In this document: positions 33,894 to 42,774 of the stretch, piece after piece
Layout of the letters: each line of letters opens with the position of its first letter
Numbering within the stretch: position 1 is the first letter of the stretch
Assembly: GCA_018139225.1 (NCBI GenBank)
Contig: JAGSNX010000006.1
Span: 62,001 to 126,000, forward strand
From: Microvirga sp. SRT01
GTDB taxonomy: Bacteria > Pseudomonadota > Alphaproteobacteria > Sphingomonadales > Sphingomonadaceae
Direction: 5' to 3'
Length of the DNA stretch: 64,000 nt
Made by a program: the position numbers and the translations under genes
Notes under the pieces: generated by a model
Seen by the model: only the letters and a program-made list of their open reading frames with translations
Told to the model about the DNA's origin: nothing
Database searches by the model: none

Positions 33894-35000
33894 ATGATCC
33901 GTCATCTCCTCCTCGCGCTCACGATCCTGATCGCCGCTTCCGCGGGGATCGCTCCCGCGAGCGCCGATCGCATCAAGGATCTGGGCGGGTTCCAGGGCAT
34001 CCGTTCGAACCAGCTCACCGGCTACGGCGTCGTCGTCGGTCTGCCGGGCACGGGGGACGACAACCTCGAATATACGGTGCAGTCGCTGAAGGCGGCGACC
34101 TCGCGCTTCGGGCTGCAATTGCCGCCGACCGTCAACCCGGCGATGAAGAACGCCGCGGTGGTGATGGTCACCGCCGACCTTCCGCCCTTTGCGAAGCCCG
34201 GTCAGCGGATCGACATCACCGTCGCATCGATGGGCCGCGCCAAGTCGCTGCGCGGCGGCAGCCTCATCATGATGCCGCTCATGGGCGCGGACGGCCAGAT
34301 CTACGCAATGGCGCAGGGCAACCTGGCGGTTGGCGGTCTTGGCGCGGAAGGCGCGGACGGATCGAAGATCGTCGTCAACGTCCCCTCGACCGGCCGTATT
34401 CCGGAAGGTGCGACGGTCGAGCGCGCAGTCGCGACCGGGTTCGACAGCGCGCCGAATCTGACCTTCAATCTTCAGCGCGCCGATTTCACGACGGCACAGA
34501 ACGTCGCCGCCGCGATCAACGGTCGCCTCGGCGCCGGCGTCGCGCAGGCGATCGATGCGGTGTCGGTGCAGGTGCGCGCGCCGATGGGCGCGGAGCCGCG
34601 CGCAACGCTGATGTCGGCGATCGAGAATCTCGATGTCGTCTCCGCCGAACCTCCTGCCAAGGTCATCGTCAATGCGCGTACCGGCACCGTCGTCATCAGT
34701 TCCGCGGTGCGGGTTGGGGCGGCGGCGGTGACGCACGGCAAGTTGACCGTGCGCATCGACGAGAATCAGCGGATCAGCCAGCCGGCGCCGCTGTCGAACG
34801 GCCAGACCGCGGTCGAGCAACGTTCCAACGTCTCGGTCGACGAAGAGAAGAAGCCGATGTTCCTGCTGACGCCCGGTCCGAAGCTGGCCGATGTCGTCAA
34901 GGCGGTGAACGCGATCGGCGCATCGCCCGCCGACCTCGTCGCGATCCTCGAAGCGCTGAAGGAAGCGGGCGCGCTGAAGGCGGAGTTGATCGTCCTGTGA
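33894..35000 (+). CDS. flgI: flagellar P-ring protein FlgI
   Basis: A 368-residue periplasmic ring protein with a signal peptide (MIRHLLLALTILIAASAGIAPASA) and the conserved start of the mature form DRIKDLGGFQGIRSNQLTGYGVVVGLPGTGD. It continues with GRAKSLRGGSLIMMPLMGADGQIYAMAQG and ends LVAILEALKEAGALKAELIVL. An in-frame ATG overlapping the flgH stop (33825) would add 23 residues before the signal peptide; I prefer 33894 because it gives a normal leader. Confidence 0.95.
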   Translation: MIRHLLLALTILIAASAGIAPASADRIKDLGGFQGIRSNQLTGYGVVVGLPGTGDDNLEYTVQSLKAATSRFGLQLPPTVNPAMKNAAVVMVTADLPPFAKPGQRIDITVASMGRAKSLRGGSLIMMPLMGADGQIYAMAQGNLAVGGLGAEGADGSKIVVNVPSTGRIPEGATVERAVATGFDSAPNLTFNLQRADFTTAQNVAAAINGRLGAGVAQAIDAVSVQVRAPMGAEPRATLMSAIENLDVVSAEPPAKVIVNARTGTVVISSAVRVGAAAVTHGKLTVRIDENQRISQPAPLSNGQTAVEQRSNVSVDEEKKPMFLLTPGPKLADVVKAVNAIGASPADLVAILEALKEAGALKAELIVL

Positions 35001-35323
35001 CCGACATCCCGTCCATTGCGTCCGCGACGGCGGCGCCGACCACCGGCATCTCGGTCGACTCGAGCCGGGTGACGAGCAAGGCCAATCTGAAAGAGGCCGG
35101 TGACAAATTCGAATCAGTGTTCACCGGCATGATGCTGAAATCGATGCGCCAGGCAAAACTGGCCGACCCACTGTTCGATTCGAAGGCGAGCGACACCTTT
35201 CGCGACATGCAGGATCAGCTGACCGTCAAGGACATGGCGCAGCACACGCCGCTCGGCATCGGCAAGGCGATGACGGAGTTTCTGTCGCGCTCTCAACCAG
35301 ATCTTAATCAGCCCCCCGGATAA
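34997..35323 (+). CDS. flgJ: FlgJ-type rod-binding protein, single domain
   Basis: A 108-residue protein that corresponds only to the N-terminal rod-cap domain of FlgJ (DKFESVFTGMMLKSMRQAKLADPLFDSKASDTFRDMQDQLTVKDMA). The C-terminal peptidoglycan hydrolase domain found in enterobacterial FlgJ is absent; the SLT enzyme at 24905-25729 probably replaces it. The start is a GTG overlapping the flgI stop (GTGA). Confidence 0.92.
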   Translation: MTDIPSIASATAAPTTGISVDSSRVTSKANLKEAGDKFESVFTGMMLKSMRQAKLADPLFDSKASDTFRDMQDQLTVKDMAQHTPLGIGKAMTEFLSRSQPDLNQPPG

Positions 35324-35332
35324 CGGCCGGTC

Positions 35333-36670
35333 ATGAGCGATCTTCTCTCGATCGGCGCATCCGGCGTCCGTGCGTACCAGAGCGCGCTGACCGTCACTGG
35401 CGAGAATATCGCCAATGTCGGATCGGCCGGCTACACGCGTCGCAGCGTGCGGATGACGGAGATCAGCGCCGGGGTCGGCGCGGTTGATCGCAGCGCCGCG
35501 AACGGCGTGCTGATGACGGGCATCGTCCGTGCGGGCGACGGCTACGCGCAACTGGCGGTCCGGTCCTCGGGCGCCGACCTCGCCCGCTCGGCGTCTGGCG
35601 CGCAGTGGCTCGACCGGATCGAGAAGGCGATGACGGGCAACCAACTCGCCAGTCGCGTCACCAGCTTCTTCAACGCCGCGACCGGTCTGGCGGCCGAGCC
35701 CGATTCGGGTGCGCTGCGCACTACGATGCTGAACGCGGGTGGCTCCGCGGCGATCGCGTTCACCGCGACCGGGCAGGCGTTCGACCAGATCGACGCCGAT
35801 CTCGACACCGCCGGCAATCAGGCGACGACGCAGCTGAACTCGCTCGCCACGTCGCTGGTGCAGATCAACGAAGGCCTCGGCCGGACCCCGCCCGACAGCG
35901 CGGCGGCGGCGCAGCTGGCGGACCAGCGCGACCAGATCCTCGACCAGATGAGCACGCTGGCGGATGTCGGCGTCACGCTCGACGCGCTCGGTCGCGCCAG
36001 CGTGAAGCTGGGTGGTTCACAGGGTACCGCGTTCGTGGAGAAGAACACGGTCAATGGTCTCGCCTATTCGCGCAACACCGACGGTTCGGTCGGCCTGTCC
36101 GTCGTCAACGGCTTCGACCGCCTGACCGTGTCGCTGAACGGCGGCGAATTGGCGGGCATCGTCGACGGTGCCCAGAAATCCGCCGCATCGCGCACGAACC
36201 TGAACAACGTCGCCAAAGATCTGGTCGACAAGGTCAACACGACGCAGCTCGCGGGCGAGGACCAGACCGGCACGACCGGCGTGGAGATGTTCAAGGTGGG
36301 CACCAAGCCCACGGAGATTTCGCTGAACTTCGACAGCGGCGCGAAGATCGCGGCGGCGAAGGGCGGCCTCGGCAAGCGCGACGCCAGCAATCTCGCCGAC
36401 CTTCAGAAACTGCGCACGGACAGCGGTTGGGAAGGTCAGCTGACTCAGATCACGACCGACAACGCCAGCGCGCTCGATCAGAAGAACACGATCGTCGCTG
36501 CGCAGACCGCGATCCGCGACGGCGCGGTCAGCGCGCTGACCAGCGTGACGGGCGTGAACATGGACAGCGAGGCGGTCGAGCTGATGCGCTTCCAACAGGC
36601 CTATTCGGCCTCCAGCCGGGTGATCCAGGTCGCCCGCGACACGCTGCAAACCATCCTGGATATCCGGTGA
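35333..36670 (+). CDS. flgK: flagellar hook-filament junction protein FlgK
   Basis: A 445-residue protein with the shared N-terminus (ALTVTGENIANVGSAGYTRRSVRM) and the FlgK C-terminus (SVTGVNMDSEAVELMRFQQAYSASSRVIQVARDTLQTILDIR). The middle carries LADQRDQILDQMSTLADVGVTLDALGRASV, a FlgK hallmark. An AACGGCCGGTC sequence precedes the ATG, which is a weak ribosome site. Its stop overlaps a possible GTG start of flgL. Confidence 0.95.
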   Translation: MSDLLSIGASGVRAYQSALTVTGENIANVGSAGYTRRSVRMTEISAGVGAVDRSAANGVLMTGIVRAGDGYAQLAVRSSGADLARSASGAQWLDRIEKAMTGNQLASRVTSFFNAATGLAAEPDSGALRTTMLNAGGSAAIAFTATGQAFDQIDADLDTAGNQATTQLNSLATSLVQINEGLGRTPPDSAAAAQLADQRDQILDQMSTLADVGVTLDALGRASVKLGGSQGTAFVEKNTVNGLAYSRNTDGSVGLSVVNGFDRLTVSLNGGELAGIVDGAQKSAASRTNLNNVAKDLVDKVNTTQLAGEDQTGTTGVEMFKVGTKPTEISLNFDSGAKIAAAKGGLGKRDASNLADLQKLRTDSGWEGQLTQITTDNASALDQKNTIVAAQTAIRDGAVSALTSVTGVNMDSEAVELMRFQQAYSASSRVIQVARDTLQTILDIR

Positions 36671-36675
36671 TCGCC

Positions 36676-37569
36676 ATGCAGATATCGACCGCATCCTTCT
36701 ACGACCTGAATGCTAAGCGCATCTCCGCGATGACGGCGCGCGCGACGCAGCTGCAGACGGAGATCGCGACCGGCAAGAAGGTGCAGGCGCCATCGCAGGA
36801 CCCCGCCGTGTCGCAGCAGCTGGCGGAGATCGCGCGCAAGGACCAGGATGCGCAAGTCTACGGCAAGAACATGACGCTGGCGGGATCGCTGCTCGATCAG
36901 GCGGACGGCGTGCTCGGCCAGATCGGCACGCAGATCCAGCGCGCCCGCGAACTGGTGACCAAGGCCGCGAACGGCACGGAAACGGTCGAGTCGCGCCGGA
37001 TCATCGGCACCGAACTGGCGTCGATCGTCGACGCGATCGTCGGCCTGGCCAACACCCGCAACGTCCGCGGCCAGCCGCTGTTCGGGACGCCCGACGGCAC
37101 GCTGGCGGTCACCCGCGATACGGACGGCGTCTTCCAGTACGCGACGACCAACGTGTCCGAAGTGCCGATCGCCGACAACCAGTCGGTGCAGGCCACCGAA
37201 AGCGCGAGCCGCATCTTCAAGGGCGCGACCGGCGACACGCTGAACATGCTCGACACGCTGGCCAAGGCGCTGACCGCGGGCGACCCCAACGGAACATCGG
37301 CACGCGCCGCGCTCGACGAGATTCAGGTCGCCGGCGACCGGGTCGATGTCGTGCAGGCGTCGGTCGGCGCGCGGTCTGCCCGCGTCGAGCTTCAGCAGTC
37401 GTTGCAGACGACGACTGGCACGGACCGCAGCGAACTCCGCTCGAAGCTGGAGGATACCGACGTTCCGGCGGCGTATATCGAAATGCAGCAGCTGATGACG
37501 GCGTTGCAGGCGACGCAGCAGAGCTTCAGCAAGCTGTCGCAGCTGTCATTGTTCGATTATCTACGCTGA
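36676..37569 (+). CDS. flgL: flagellar hook-filament junction protein FlgL
   Basis: A 297-residue protein related to flagellin at both ends (SAMTARATQLQTEIATGKKVQAPSQDPAVSQQLAE and ALQATQQSFSKLSQLSLFDYLR). I choose the ATG at 36676, with GGTGA five bases upstream; a GTG three codons earlier (36667) overlaps the flgK stop and is also possible. It is the last gene of the flgB operon. Confidence 0.93.
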   Translation: MQISTASFYDLNAKRISAMTARATQLQTEIATGKKVQAPSQDPAVSQQLAEIARKDQDAQVYGKNMTLAGSLLDQADGVLGQIGTQIQRARELVTKAANGTETVESRRIIGTELASIVDAIVGLANTRNVRGQPLFGTPDGTLAVTRDTDGVFQYATTNVSEVPIADNQSVQATESASRIFKGATGDTLNMLDTLAKALTAGDPNGTSARAALDEIQVAGDRVDVVQASVGARSARVELQQSLQTTTGTDRSELRSKLEDTDVPAAYIEMQQLMTALQATQQSFSKLSQLSLFDYLR

Positions 37570-37590
37570 GTTACTAGGCCGGTAACCGAA

Positions 37591-37605
37591 TGGCGACGAC
37601 TTTGC
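37591..37605 (+). promoter_or_regulatory. sigma-54 promoter for motA-motB
   Basis: TGGCGA-CGACT-TTGC, with GG and GC ten bases apart. Transcription would begin near 37617, about 43 bases before the motA ATG. The -24 half differs from the consensus at two bases, so the match is weaker than at flgB. Confidence 0.65.
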
Positions 37606-37659
37606 GCTAATCGGGTGGGGTAACGCCGGCGATGCCGGCCACCGGAGGCAGCCCCCACA

Positions 37660-38523
37660 ATGTTCCCAACCATCGGCATAGTCGTCCTGATCGCGATGGT
37701 GTTCGGAGGCTTCGCGTTCACCGGCGGTGCGCTCGGCCCCGTCATGCACGCGATCCCGCACGAAATGCTCATCATCGGCGGCGCGGCCGCCGGCGCGCTC
37801 ATCATCGGCAACTCGGGCGCCGAACTGAAGGCGATGGGCGGCGGACTGGGCAAGGTCTTCAAGGGACCGAAGTACAAGAAGCAGGATTATCTCGACGTCA
37901 TCTTTCTGGTGTCGAAGCTGATGAAGATGCTGCGCATGGAGGGCCCGATCGCGGTCGAGCCGCATGTCGAGGACCCCAAGTCTTCCGCCGTCTTCGCCGA
38001 ATACCCGAAGCTGCTGAAGGACCACACGCTCATCAACCTGATCGCCGATACGCTGCGCCTGGTCGTGGTGTCGTCGGGGACGCTGGACGTGCATGCGGTC
38101 GAAGAGGTGATGGACCACTCGATCAAGACCCACCACCATGAGGTGGAGGGACCGCATACGACGCTGTCCAGCCTCGCCGATTCGCTGCCCGCGCTGGGCA
38201 TCGTCGCGGCGGTGCTCGGCATCGTGAAGACGATGGGTTCGATCGACAAGCCGCCGTCGGTGCTGGGCGGCATGATCGGCTCGGCGCTGGTCGGTACCTT
38301 CATGGGCGTGTTGCTGGCGTACGGCGTCGTGTCGCCGCTCGCTGGTCGCCTGAAGCAGGTCATCGACGCCGATGCCGCGATCTACGACGTCGTCAAGCAG
38401 ATCATCATCGCCTCGCTCCACGGCCATCCGCAGCCGCTGGTGATTGAAGCGGCGCGTTCCGGCATCAAGCACAAGAACCAGCCCGGCTTCGCCGAAGTGT
38501 TCGACGGCCTCCGGGGCAAGTAA
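37660..38523 (+). CDS. motA: flagellar stator protein MotA (full length)
   Basis: A 287-residue protein with four transmembrane helices (about 1-20, 33-50, 175-195, 205-230), of the MotA group with the long first helices (MFPTIGIVVLIAMVFGGFAF; HEMLIIGGAAAGALIIG). The channel segment is ADSLPALGIVAAVLGIVKTMGSI followed by LVGTFMGVLLAYGVVSPLAGRL. It forms the proton-driven stator with MotB, whose gene starts three bases downstream. Confidence 0.95.
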   Translation: MFPTIGIVVLIAMVFGGFAFTGGALGPVMHAIPHEMLIIGGAAAGALIIGNSGAELKAMGGGLGKVFKGPKYKKQDYLDVIFLVSKLMKMLRMEGPIAVEPHVEDPKSSAVFAEYPKLLKDHTLINLIADTLRLVVVSSGTLDVHAVEEVMDHSIKTHHHEVEGPHTTLSSLADSLPALGIVAAVLGIVKTMGSIDKPPSVLGGMIGSALVGTFMGVLLAYGVVSPLAGRLKQVIDADAAIYDVVKQIIIASLHGHPQPLVIEAARSGIKHKNQPGFAEVFDGLRGK

Positions 38524-38526
38524 ACG

Positions 38527-39435
38527 ATGGCGAAGGCAGCTCCCCACGGGCACAACGTCCCGCCGAAGGTGATCGTCAAGAAGATCTACATCGAGGGTCA
38601 CGGCGGCCATCACGGCGGTGCGTGGAAGGTCGCCTATGCCGATTTCGTGACCGCGATGATGGCGTTCTTTCTTTTGCTGTGGTTGCTTGGAGCGACGACC
38701 GAGAAGCAGCGCAAGGGATTGGCCGATTACTTCGCGCCGACGCTGATGGATTCGAAGAAGCTCGGCATCGGCGGCTCGGGACCGCTGGGCGGCGAATCGA
38801 TGATGTCGAACAACAAGACCGGCCCGAAAGCGGCGGCGGCGGCGATCGCGTCGATGGGTATCCCGTCCGCGTCGGTCCAGGCCGGCCCCGAAGTGGGCAT
38901 GGGGAAGAAGGGTTCGCTGCGCAGCACGCCGGCCAGCCGTGCGGAGGATATCAAGACTTTCGAGCAGATGAAGCGGCAGGTGATGCAGAAGATGGCACAG
39001 TCCGCGGACCTCGCCAAGCTCGCGAGCCATGTGAAGTTCGTGCGGACCGACGAGGGATTACGCATCGATCTGGTCGACGACGCCGATTATTCGATGTTCG
39101 CGATGGGGACGACCGCGCTCGACCCGCGTGCGGCGGAGTTGATCGGCATGATCTCGGAATCGATCCGCAGCACCGCCAACCCGATCATGATCCGCGGGCA
39201 TACCGACAGCGTGCCGTACGGCGATCCGCGCGCGATGAACAACTGGATGCTGGCGACCGGCCGGGCGGAAGCGACGCGGCGGCGTCTGGCGCTCGGCGGT
39301 ATTCCGGAAAACCGGTTCGAACGCATCGAGGGCGTCGCCGACCGCGAGCCGATGATCGTCAAGGACCCCAGCGACCCGCGCAACCGGCGCGTCGCGATCA
39401 CCCTGCTCTATCGAAGCGGCGTGTTCGGTCAGTAG
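38527..39435 (+). CDS. motB: flagellar stator protein MotB (full length)
   Basis: A 302-residue protein: a basic N-terminus, one transmembrane helix with the proton-binding Asp (WKVAYADFVTAMMAFFLLLWLLG), a plug/linker region, and an OmpA-like peptidoglycan-binding domain (RGHTDSVPYGDPRAMNNWMLATGRAEATRRRL). The KKIYIEGHGGHHGGAWKVAYADF start is typical of alphaproteobacterial MotB. A strong terminator follows. Confidence 0.96.
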   Translation: MAKAAPHGHNVPPKVIVKKIYIEGHGGHHGGAWKVAYADFVTAMMAFFLLLWLLGATTEKQRKGLADYFAPTLMDSKKLGIGGSGPLGGESMMSNNKTGPKAAAAAIASMGIPSASVQAGPEVGMGKKGSLRSTPASRAEDIKTFEQMKRQVMQKMAQSADLAKLASHVKFVRTDEGLRIDLVDDADYSMFAMGTTALDPRAAELIGMISESIRSTANPIMIRGHTDSVPYGDPRAMNNWMLATGRAEATRRRLALGGIPENRFERIEGVADREPMIVKDPSDPRNRRVAITLLYRSGVFGQ

Positions 39436-39441
39436 GCAAAG

Positions 39442-39474
39442 AAAAAGGGGCGGCCGAGCGGACCGCCCCTTTTT
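39442..39474. terminator. bidirectional rho-independent terminator
   Basis: A perfect 12-base stem AAAAAGGGGCGG / CCGCCCCTTTTT with a nine-base loop lies between the convergent motB and mucR genes. The A-run and T-run make it effective on both strands. Confidence 0.95.
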
Positions 39475-39492
39475 CCTTGCGTCGGCAGAGGC

Positions 39493-39984
39493 TTATTCCG
39501 CCGCCTGCGCCTCGGTCGCCTTGCGACGACGGTTCGCGCCCTGGTTCTCGACCTTGGTGCCCGGCTTGCGGCCCAGACCGATCTTCTTCGCCATCGCGCG
39601 ACGGCTTTCCGAGTAGTTCTCGGCGACCATCGGATAGTCGGGCTTCAGGCCATAACGCTCGCGATACTCGACCGGGGTCAGGCCGTTGGTCGCCAGATGG
39701 CGGCGCAACGTCTTGTACGGCTTCCCGTCGATCAACGAGATAATGTGATCCTTGGACGCGAGCGACTTGCGCGCGCTGACCGCTGGTACATACTCGGTCG
39801 ACGTTTCGGCCGTCGGAGCGGGCTGGCTGCCGGCGTTCAGCAGCGCGGAGACCGTATCGTGCATCTTGCCCAGGAAGGAAGGAACTTCATCGGCGGAGGT
39901 GCGAGTGTTGGGGTTGCCGAGCCAAGCAATCGTCAGCTCGGTTGCCAATTCAACGGCATTGGTATCAGTGGTGTCGGGGGACAT
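39493..39984 (-). CDS. mucR: MucR/Ros-family transcriptional regulator lacking zinc ligands
   Basis: A 163-residue regulator with the Ros/MucR core HIISLIDGKPYKTLRRHLATNGLTPVEYRERYGLKPDYPMVAENYSE-type sequence at about residues 79-122. The protein contains no cysteine: the position of the ligand in C-L-E-D-G is serine, and the second histidine is asparagine, so it is a metal-free variant like some rhizobial members. MucR proteins silence AT-rich promoters and control motility, exopolysaccharide and cell-cycle genes. It stands alone next to the flagellar cluster, with an AT-richer upstream region. Confidence 0.88.
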   Translation of the reverse strand: MSPDTTDTNAVELATELTIAWLGNPNTRTSADEVPSFLGKMHDTVSALLNAGSQPAPTAETSTEYVPAVSARKSLASKDHIISLIDGKPYKTLRRHLATNGLTPVEYRERYGLKPDYPMVAENYSESRRAMAKKIGLGRKPGTKVENQGANRRRKATEAQAAE

Positions 39985-40007
39985 CAGTTACTCCTTTGGT
40001 CCGAGTG

Positions 40008-40035
40008 TACGTAGCGATGCGCAACAGTGCGTCAA
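40008..40035 (-). promoter_or_regulatory. possible sigma-70 promoter for mucR
   Basis: On the minus strand: TTGACG, a 16-base spacer, then TACGTA, about 25-50 bases before the mucR ATG. The surrounding region (39985-40143) is AT-richer than its flanks and contains several short palindromes, as expected for a site that MucR might bind itself. Confidence 0.35.
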
Positions 40036-40143
40036 CACCCAGACCAACATCGTATACAACATAGTTGACTCAAATGCACGTAAACACGTGAGTGTGCGAA
40101 ACACGAACGCTGCGTTTCAAAAGCTGTTTTCAAAGGTATCGCG

Positions 40144-40908
40144 ATGAACGATGATCGGAACGATGTGGAGGGCCGCCTGGAACGACTGCAATTGGGACTT
40201 GTGCATCTGCAGACTGCGATGGCAGCGTCCGGTGAGCGCGTCGTCGTGGTGCTGGAGGGGCGCGACGGAGCCGGCAAGGACGGCACAATCAAACGGATCA
40301 TCGAGCATTTGTCCCCGCGCGCGACTCGCGTCGTGGCGCTGCCCAAGCCCTCGGACCGGGAGCGGACGCAGTGGTATCTGCAACGCTATGTCGCACATCT
40401 GCCGGCGGCCGGGGAACTCGTGATCTTCAATCGCTCCTGGTACAACCGTGCCGGCGTCGAAGTGGTGATGGACTTTTCCAGCAAGGCGGAACAGGCGGAG
40501 TTCCTTCGCGACGCGCCAGATTTCGAGCGAATGTTGGTCGAAAGTGGCATCAAGCTGGTGAAGATCTGGCTGGATATTACAAAGAAGGAACAGAAGAAGC
40601 GACTGGACGCGCGCCGCACCGATCCGCTCAAGGCGCTGAAGGTGTCGGACATGGATGCCGTCGCACAGAAGAAGTGGAAGGCGTACTCGGCCGCTCGCGA
40701 CACGATGCTGGCGCGCACGCACAGCGCGATCGCGCCGTGGTACTGCGTCCGTGCCGACGACAAGAAGGCCGCGCGCCGTGCGATCATCGCCCATATCCTG
40801 CATCAGGTCGCACCGGCCGCGATCGTCGACGACCTGCCGCGGCCCGATCCCGACATCCTGTTCGCCTATGATCCCGCCGCCGGAGAGGACGGACGGCTCT
40901 CTCAGTAA
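40144..40908 (+). CDS. ppk2: polyphosphate kinase 2 (PPK2 family)
   Basis: A 254-residue kinase of the PPK2 family: Walker A in VVVLEGRDGAGKDGTIKRI (about 36-54), IFNRSWYNRAGVEVVM in the Walker B region (about 93-108), and the lid segment KKEQKKRLDARRTDPLK. Such enzymes transfer phosphate between polyphosphate and nucleoside di- or monophosphates; the direction and nucleotide cannot be read from the sequence. The start ATG lies three bases after an in-frame region without a strong ribosome site. It is transcribed away from mucR. Confidence 0.92.
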   Translation: MNDDRNDVEGRLERLQLGLVHLQTAMAASGERVVVVLEGRDGAGKDGTIKRIIEHLSPRATRVVALPKPSDRERTQWYLQRYVAHLPAAGELVIFNRSWYNRAGVEVVMDFSSKAEQAEFLRDAPDFERMLVESGIKLVKIWLDITKKEQKKRLDARRTDPLKALKVSDMDAVAQKKWKAYSAARDTMLARTHSAIAPWYCVRADDKKAARRAIIAHILHQVAPAAIVDDLPRPDPDILFAYDPAAGEDGRLSQ

Positions 40909-40965
40909 GGGGGGCGGGTCGGCAGCCGGGTTGCGCGCCGCGAAGCGCTGTCGCATGGCGTCGGC

Positions 40966-42057
40966 ATGACGATCGCTCCCCGCGGATATGACGCCGTTCC
41001 AGCCGGTGCGTCGCTGGTCGCCGTGGCGCTGGGCGACGCCGACGCACCGGCGGTGCTGATGCTCCACGGCGAAGGGCAAAGCCGGGCGATGTGGGCGGAG
41101 GCGGTGACGGCGCTGGCCGAAGCTGGCCGCTACGTCATCGCGCTCGACCTGCGCGGCCACGGCGAAAGCCGTGCGGCGAGCGAGGGCGCGGCGGATCTCG
41201 ACGCGCACGTCGCGGATGTTCGCGGCGTGCTGGAGACGCTCGGGTCGCGACCGGTCGTGGTCGGCTCCGGCCTCGGTGCGCAGGTCGCGCTGGCGACGCT
41301 GGGGGAGGGGGGCGAGCACCTCGCGACCGGGCTGGTCCTGCTCGACGAAGACGAGGGCGACGCCCCGATGCGGACGCGCCTCGATGCGGCGGCGACCCGG
41401 ATCAAGGTGCCGACGCTGGTGATCGACGGCCCCTGCCACGACATCGCGGGGGCACGCAAAGCCGCCATTTCCGAAGGTGGACCGTTGGTTGCGGCCGATC
41501 GCGCCGACGCGTTCAACGCGCTGTTGCTCGAATTCCTCGAACAGGCGGCGCCGCGCGCGGTGCCGGAATATCGCGCGGGCAGCGACCCGCGGACGCTGCG
41601 CGATGCGCTCGGGTGCTTCGGGACGGGCGTGACGGTGGTCACGACGATCGACGTGGAGGGCAAGCCGGTCGGGCTGACCGCCAACAGCTTCACCGCCGTG
41701 TCGCTCGACCCGCCGTTGCTGCTCGTCTGCCTCGCGAACACCGTTCAGTCTTTGCCGGCGTTTGCCGCGGCGAAGGGGTTTGCGGTGAACGTACTGCACA
41801 CCGGGCAGCAGACCGTATCCGGCCGCTTCGCCAGCCGCCACGAAGACCGCTTCGCCGCGACGCCGTGGGAGACGTGGGACACAGGCGCGCCGATCATCGA
41901 GCACTCGCTCGCCAGCTTCGACTGCACCAAGTTCGCGTGGCACGAGGCGGGCGATCATGTGATCCTGGTCGGTCACGTCCAGCGCGTCCGCTTCGAACCG
42001 CGCCGCGATCCTTTGCTGTACTTCCGCGGGCGATACCGGCGGCTGCATTTCAGTTGA
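40966..42057 (+). CDS. fusion of a reduced alpha/beta hydrolase domain to a flavin reductase
   Basis: A 363-residue two-domain protein. Residues about 10-195 resemble an alpha/beta hydrolase: oxyanion LMLHGEGQSRAMW, ALDLRGHGES, and a nucleophile elbow VVGSGLGAQVA with Ser101. The cap domain is missing and the usual C-terminal GxGH histidine region is replaced by DGPCHDIAGARK, so catalysis is doubtful. Residues about 203-363 form an HpaC/DIM6-type flavin reductase (LGCFGTGVTVVTTIDVEGKPVGLTANSFTAVSLDPPLLLVC). The start ATG at 40966 follows 57 bases after ppk2. Confidence 0.85.
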   Translation: MTIAPRGYDAVPAGASLVAVALGDADAPAVLMLHGEGQSRAMWAEAVTALAEAGRYVIALDLRGHGESRAASEGAADLDAHVADVRGVLETLGSRPVVVGSGLGAQVALATLGEGGEHLATGLVLLDEDEGDAPMRTRLDAAATRIKVPTLVIDGPCHDIAGARKAAISEGGPLVAADRADAFNALLLEFLEQAAPRAVPEYRAGSDPRTLRDALGCFGTGVTVVTTIDVEGKPVGLTANSFTAVSLDPPLLLVCLANTVQSLPAFAAAKGFAVNVLHTGQQTVSGRFASRHEDRFAATPWETWDTGAPIIEHSLASFDCTKFAWHEAGDHVILVGHVQRVRFEPRRDPLLYFRGRYRRLHFS

Positions 42058-42078
42058 GGCGGTTGCCCCGGCGAGCGA

Positions 42079-42774
42079 TCAATCGGCCGCCGTATCCAGC
42101 ACGTTGATCCCGGCGTGCGCCTGCGCCTCCGCCTCGTCGCGGGGCAGGCCGGGCGGGACCGGTTCGCCGTATCGAAACGTCACGACACCCGGCAGCTTCA
42201 ACCCTTTGCGGGGCCAGAGCCGGCCGCTGTCGTTGGCAATGCTCACCATCGGCAGGTTCAGCGACCGGTACAGGCCCGCGAAGCCCGGCCGCAACGGTGG
42301 CTGCTCGCCAGCGGCGACCCGAGTCCCTTCCGGGAAGATCAGCACCGACCGGCCGGCGGTTCGTGCTGCGGCGGCTTCGCGCAGCATCCGGCGCAGCGCG
42401 ACGCCCGACGCTTCGCGGTCGACAGCGATTGCGCCGTACCGTTTGGCGGCCCAGCCCCAGACGGGGATGTCGGCCAACTCGCGTTTCAGCACGATGACGG
42501 GCGCCTGAAACAGGTCGGGCGCGATGATCGCGTCGAACATCGACTGGTGCTTGGCGACGTACAGGACCTGTCCGGTCGGCTTCGGCCCCTCGACACGCAC
42601 GGTGATCCCCAGGAATATGCGCGCGCACCAGACGTGATATTTCACCCAGCCGCGCACGTAGACGCGCAGTACGCGGCGTCCGAACAGCGCCCCGACCGGC
42701 GCGAACAGCACGATCGGCACCGATCCTGTCCAGAAGACCAAGGCGAACAGGATATTACGCAACCGGACGATCAT
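42079..42774 (-). CDS. plsC: 1-acyl-glycerol-3-phosphate acyltransferase
   Basis: A 231-residue membrane acyltransferase. The catalytic motif is HQSMFD (HX4D; about 78-83), with the acceptor-binding motif FPEGTR (about 150-155) and a third segment PMVSIANDSGRLWPR. N-terminal hydrophobic helix at about 5-28. It makes phosphatidic acid from lysophosphatidic acid. The ATG overlaps the stop of the YdcF gene by four bases. Confidence 0.93.
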   Translation of the reverse strand: MIVRLRNILFALVFWTGSVPIVLFAPVGALFGRRVLRVYVRGWVKYHVWCARIFLGITVRVEGPKPTGQVLYVAKHQSMFDAIIAPDLFQAPVIVLKRELADIPVWGWAAKRYGAIAVDREASGVALRRMLREAAAARTAGRSVLIFPEGTRVAAGEQPPLRPGFAGLYRSLNLPMVSIANDSGRLWPRKGLKLPGVVTFRYGEPVPPGLPRDEAEAQAHAGINVLDTAAD

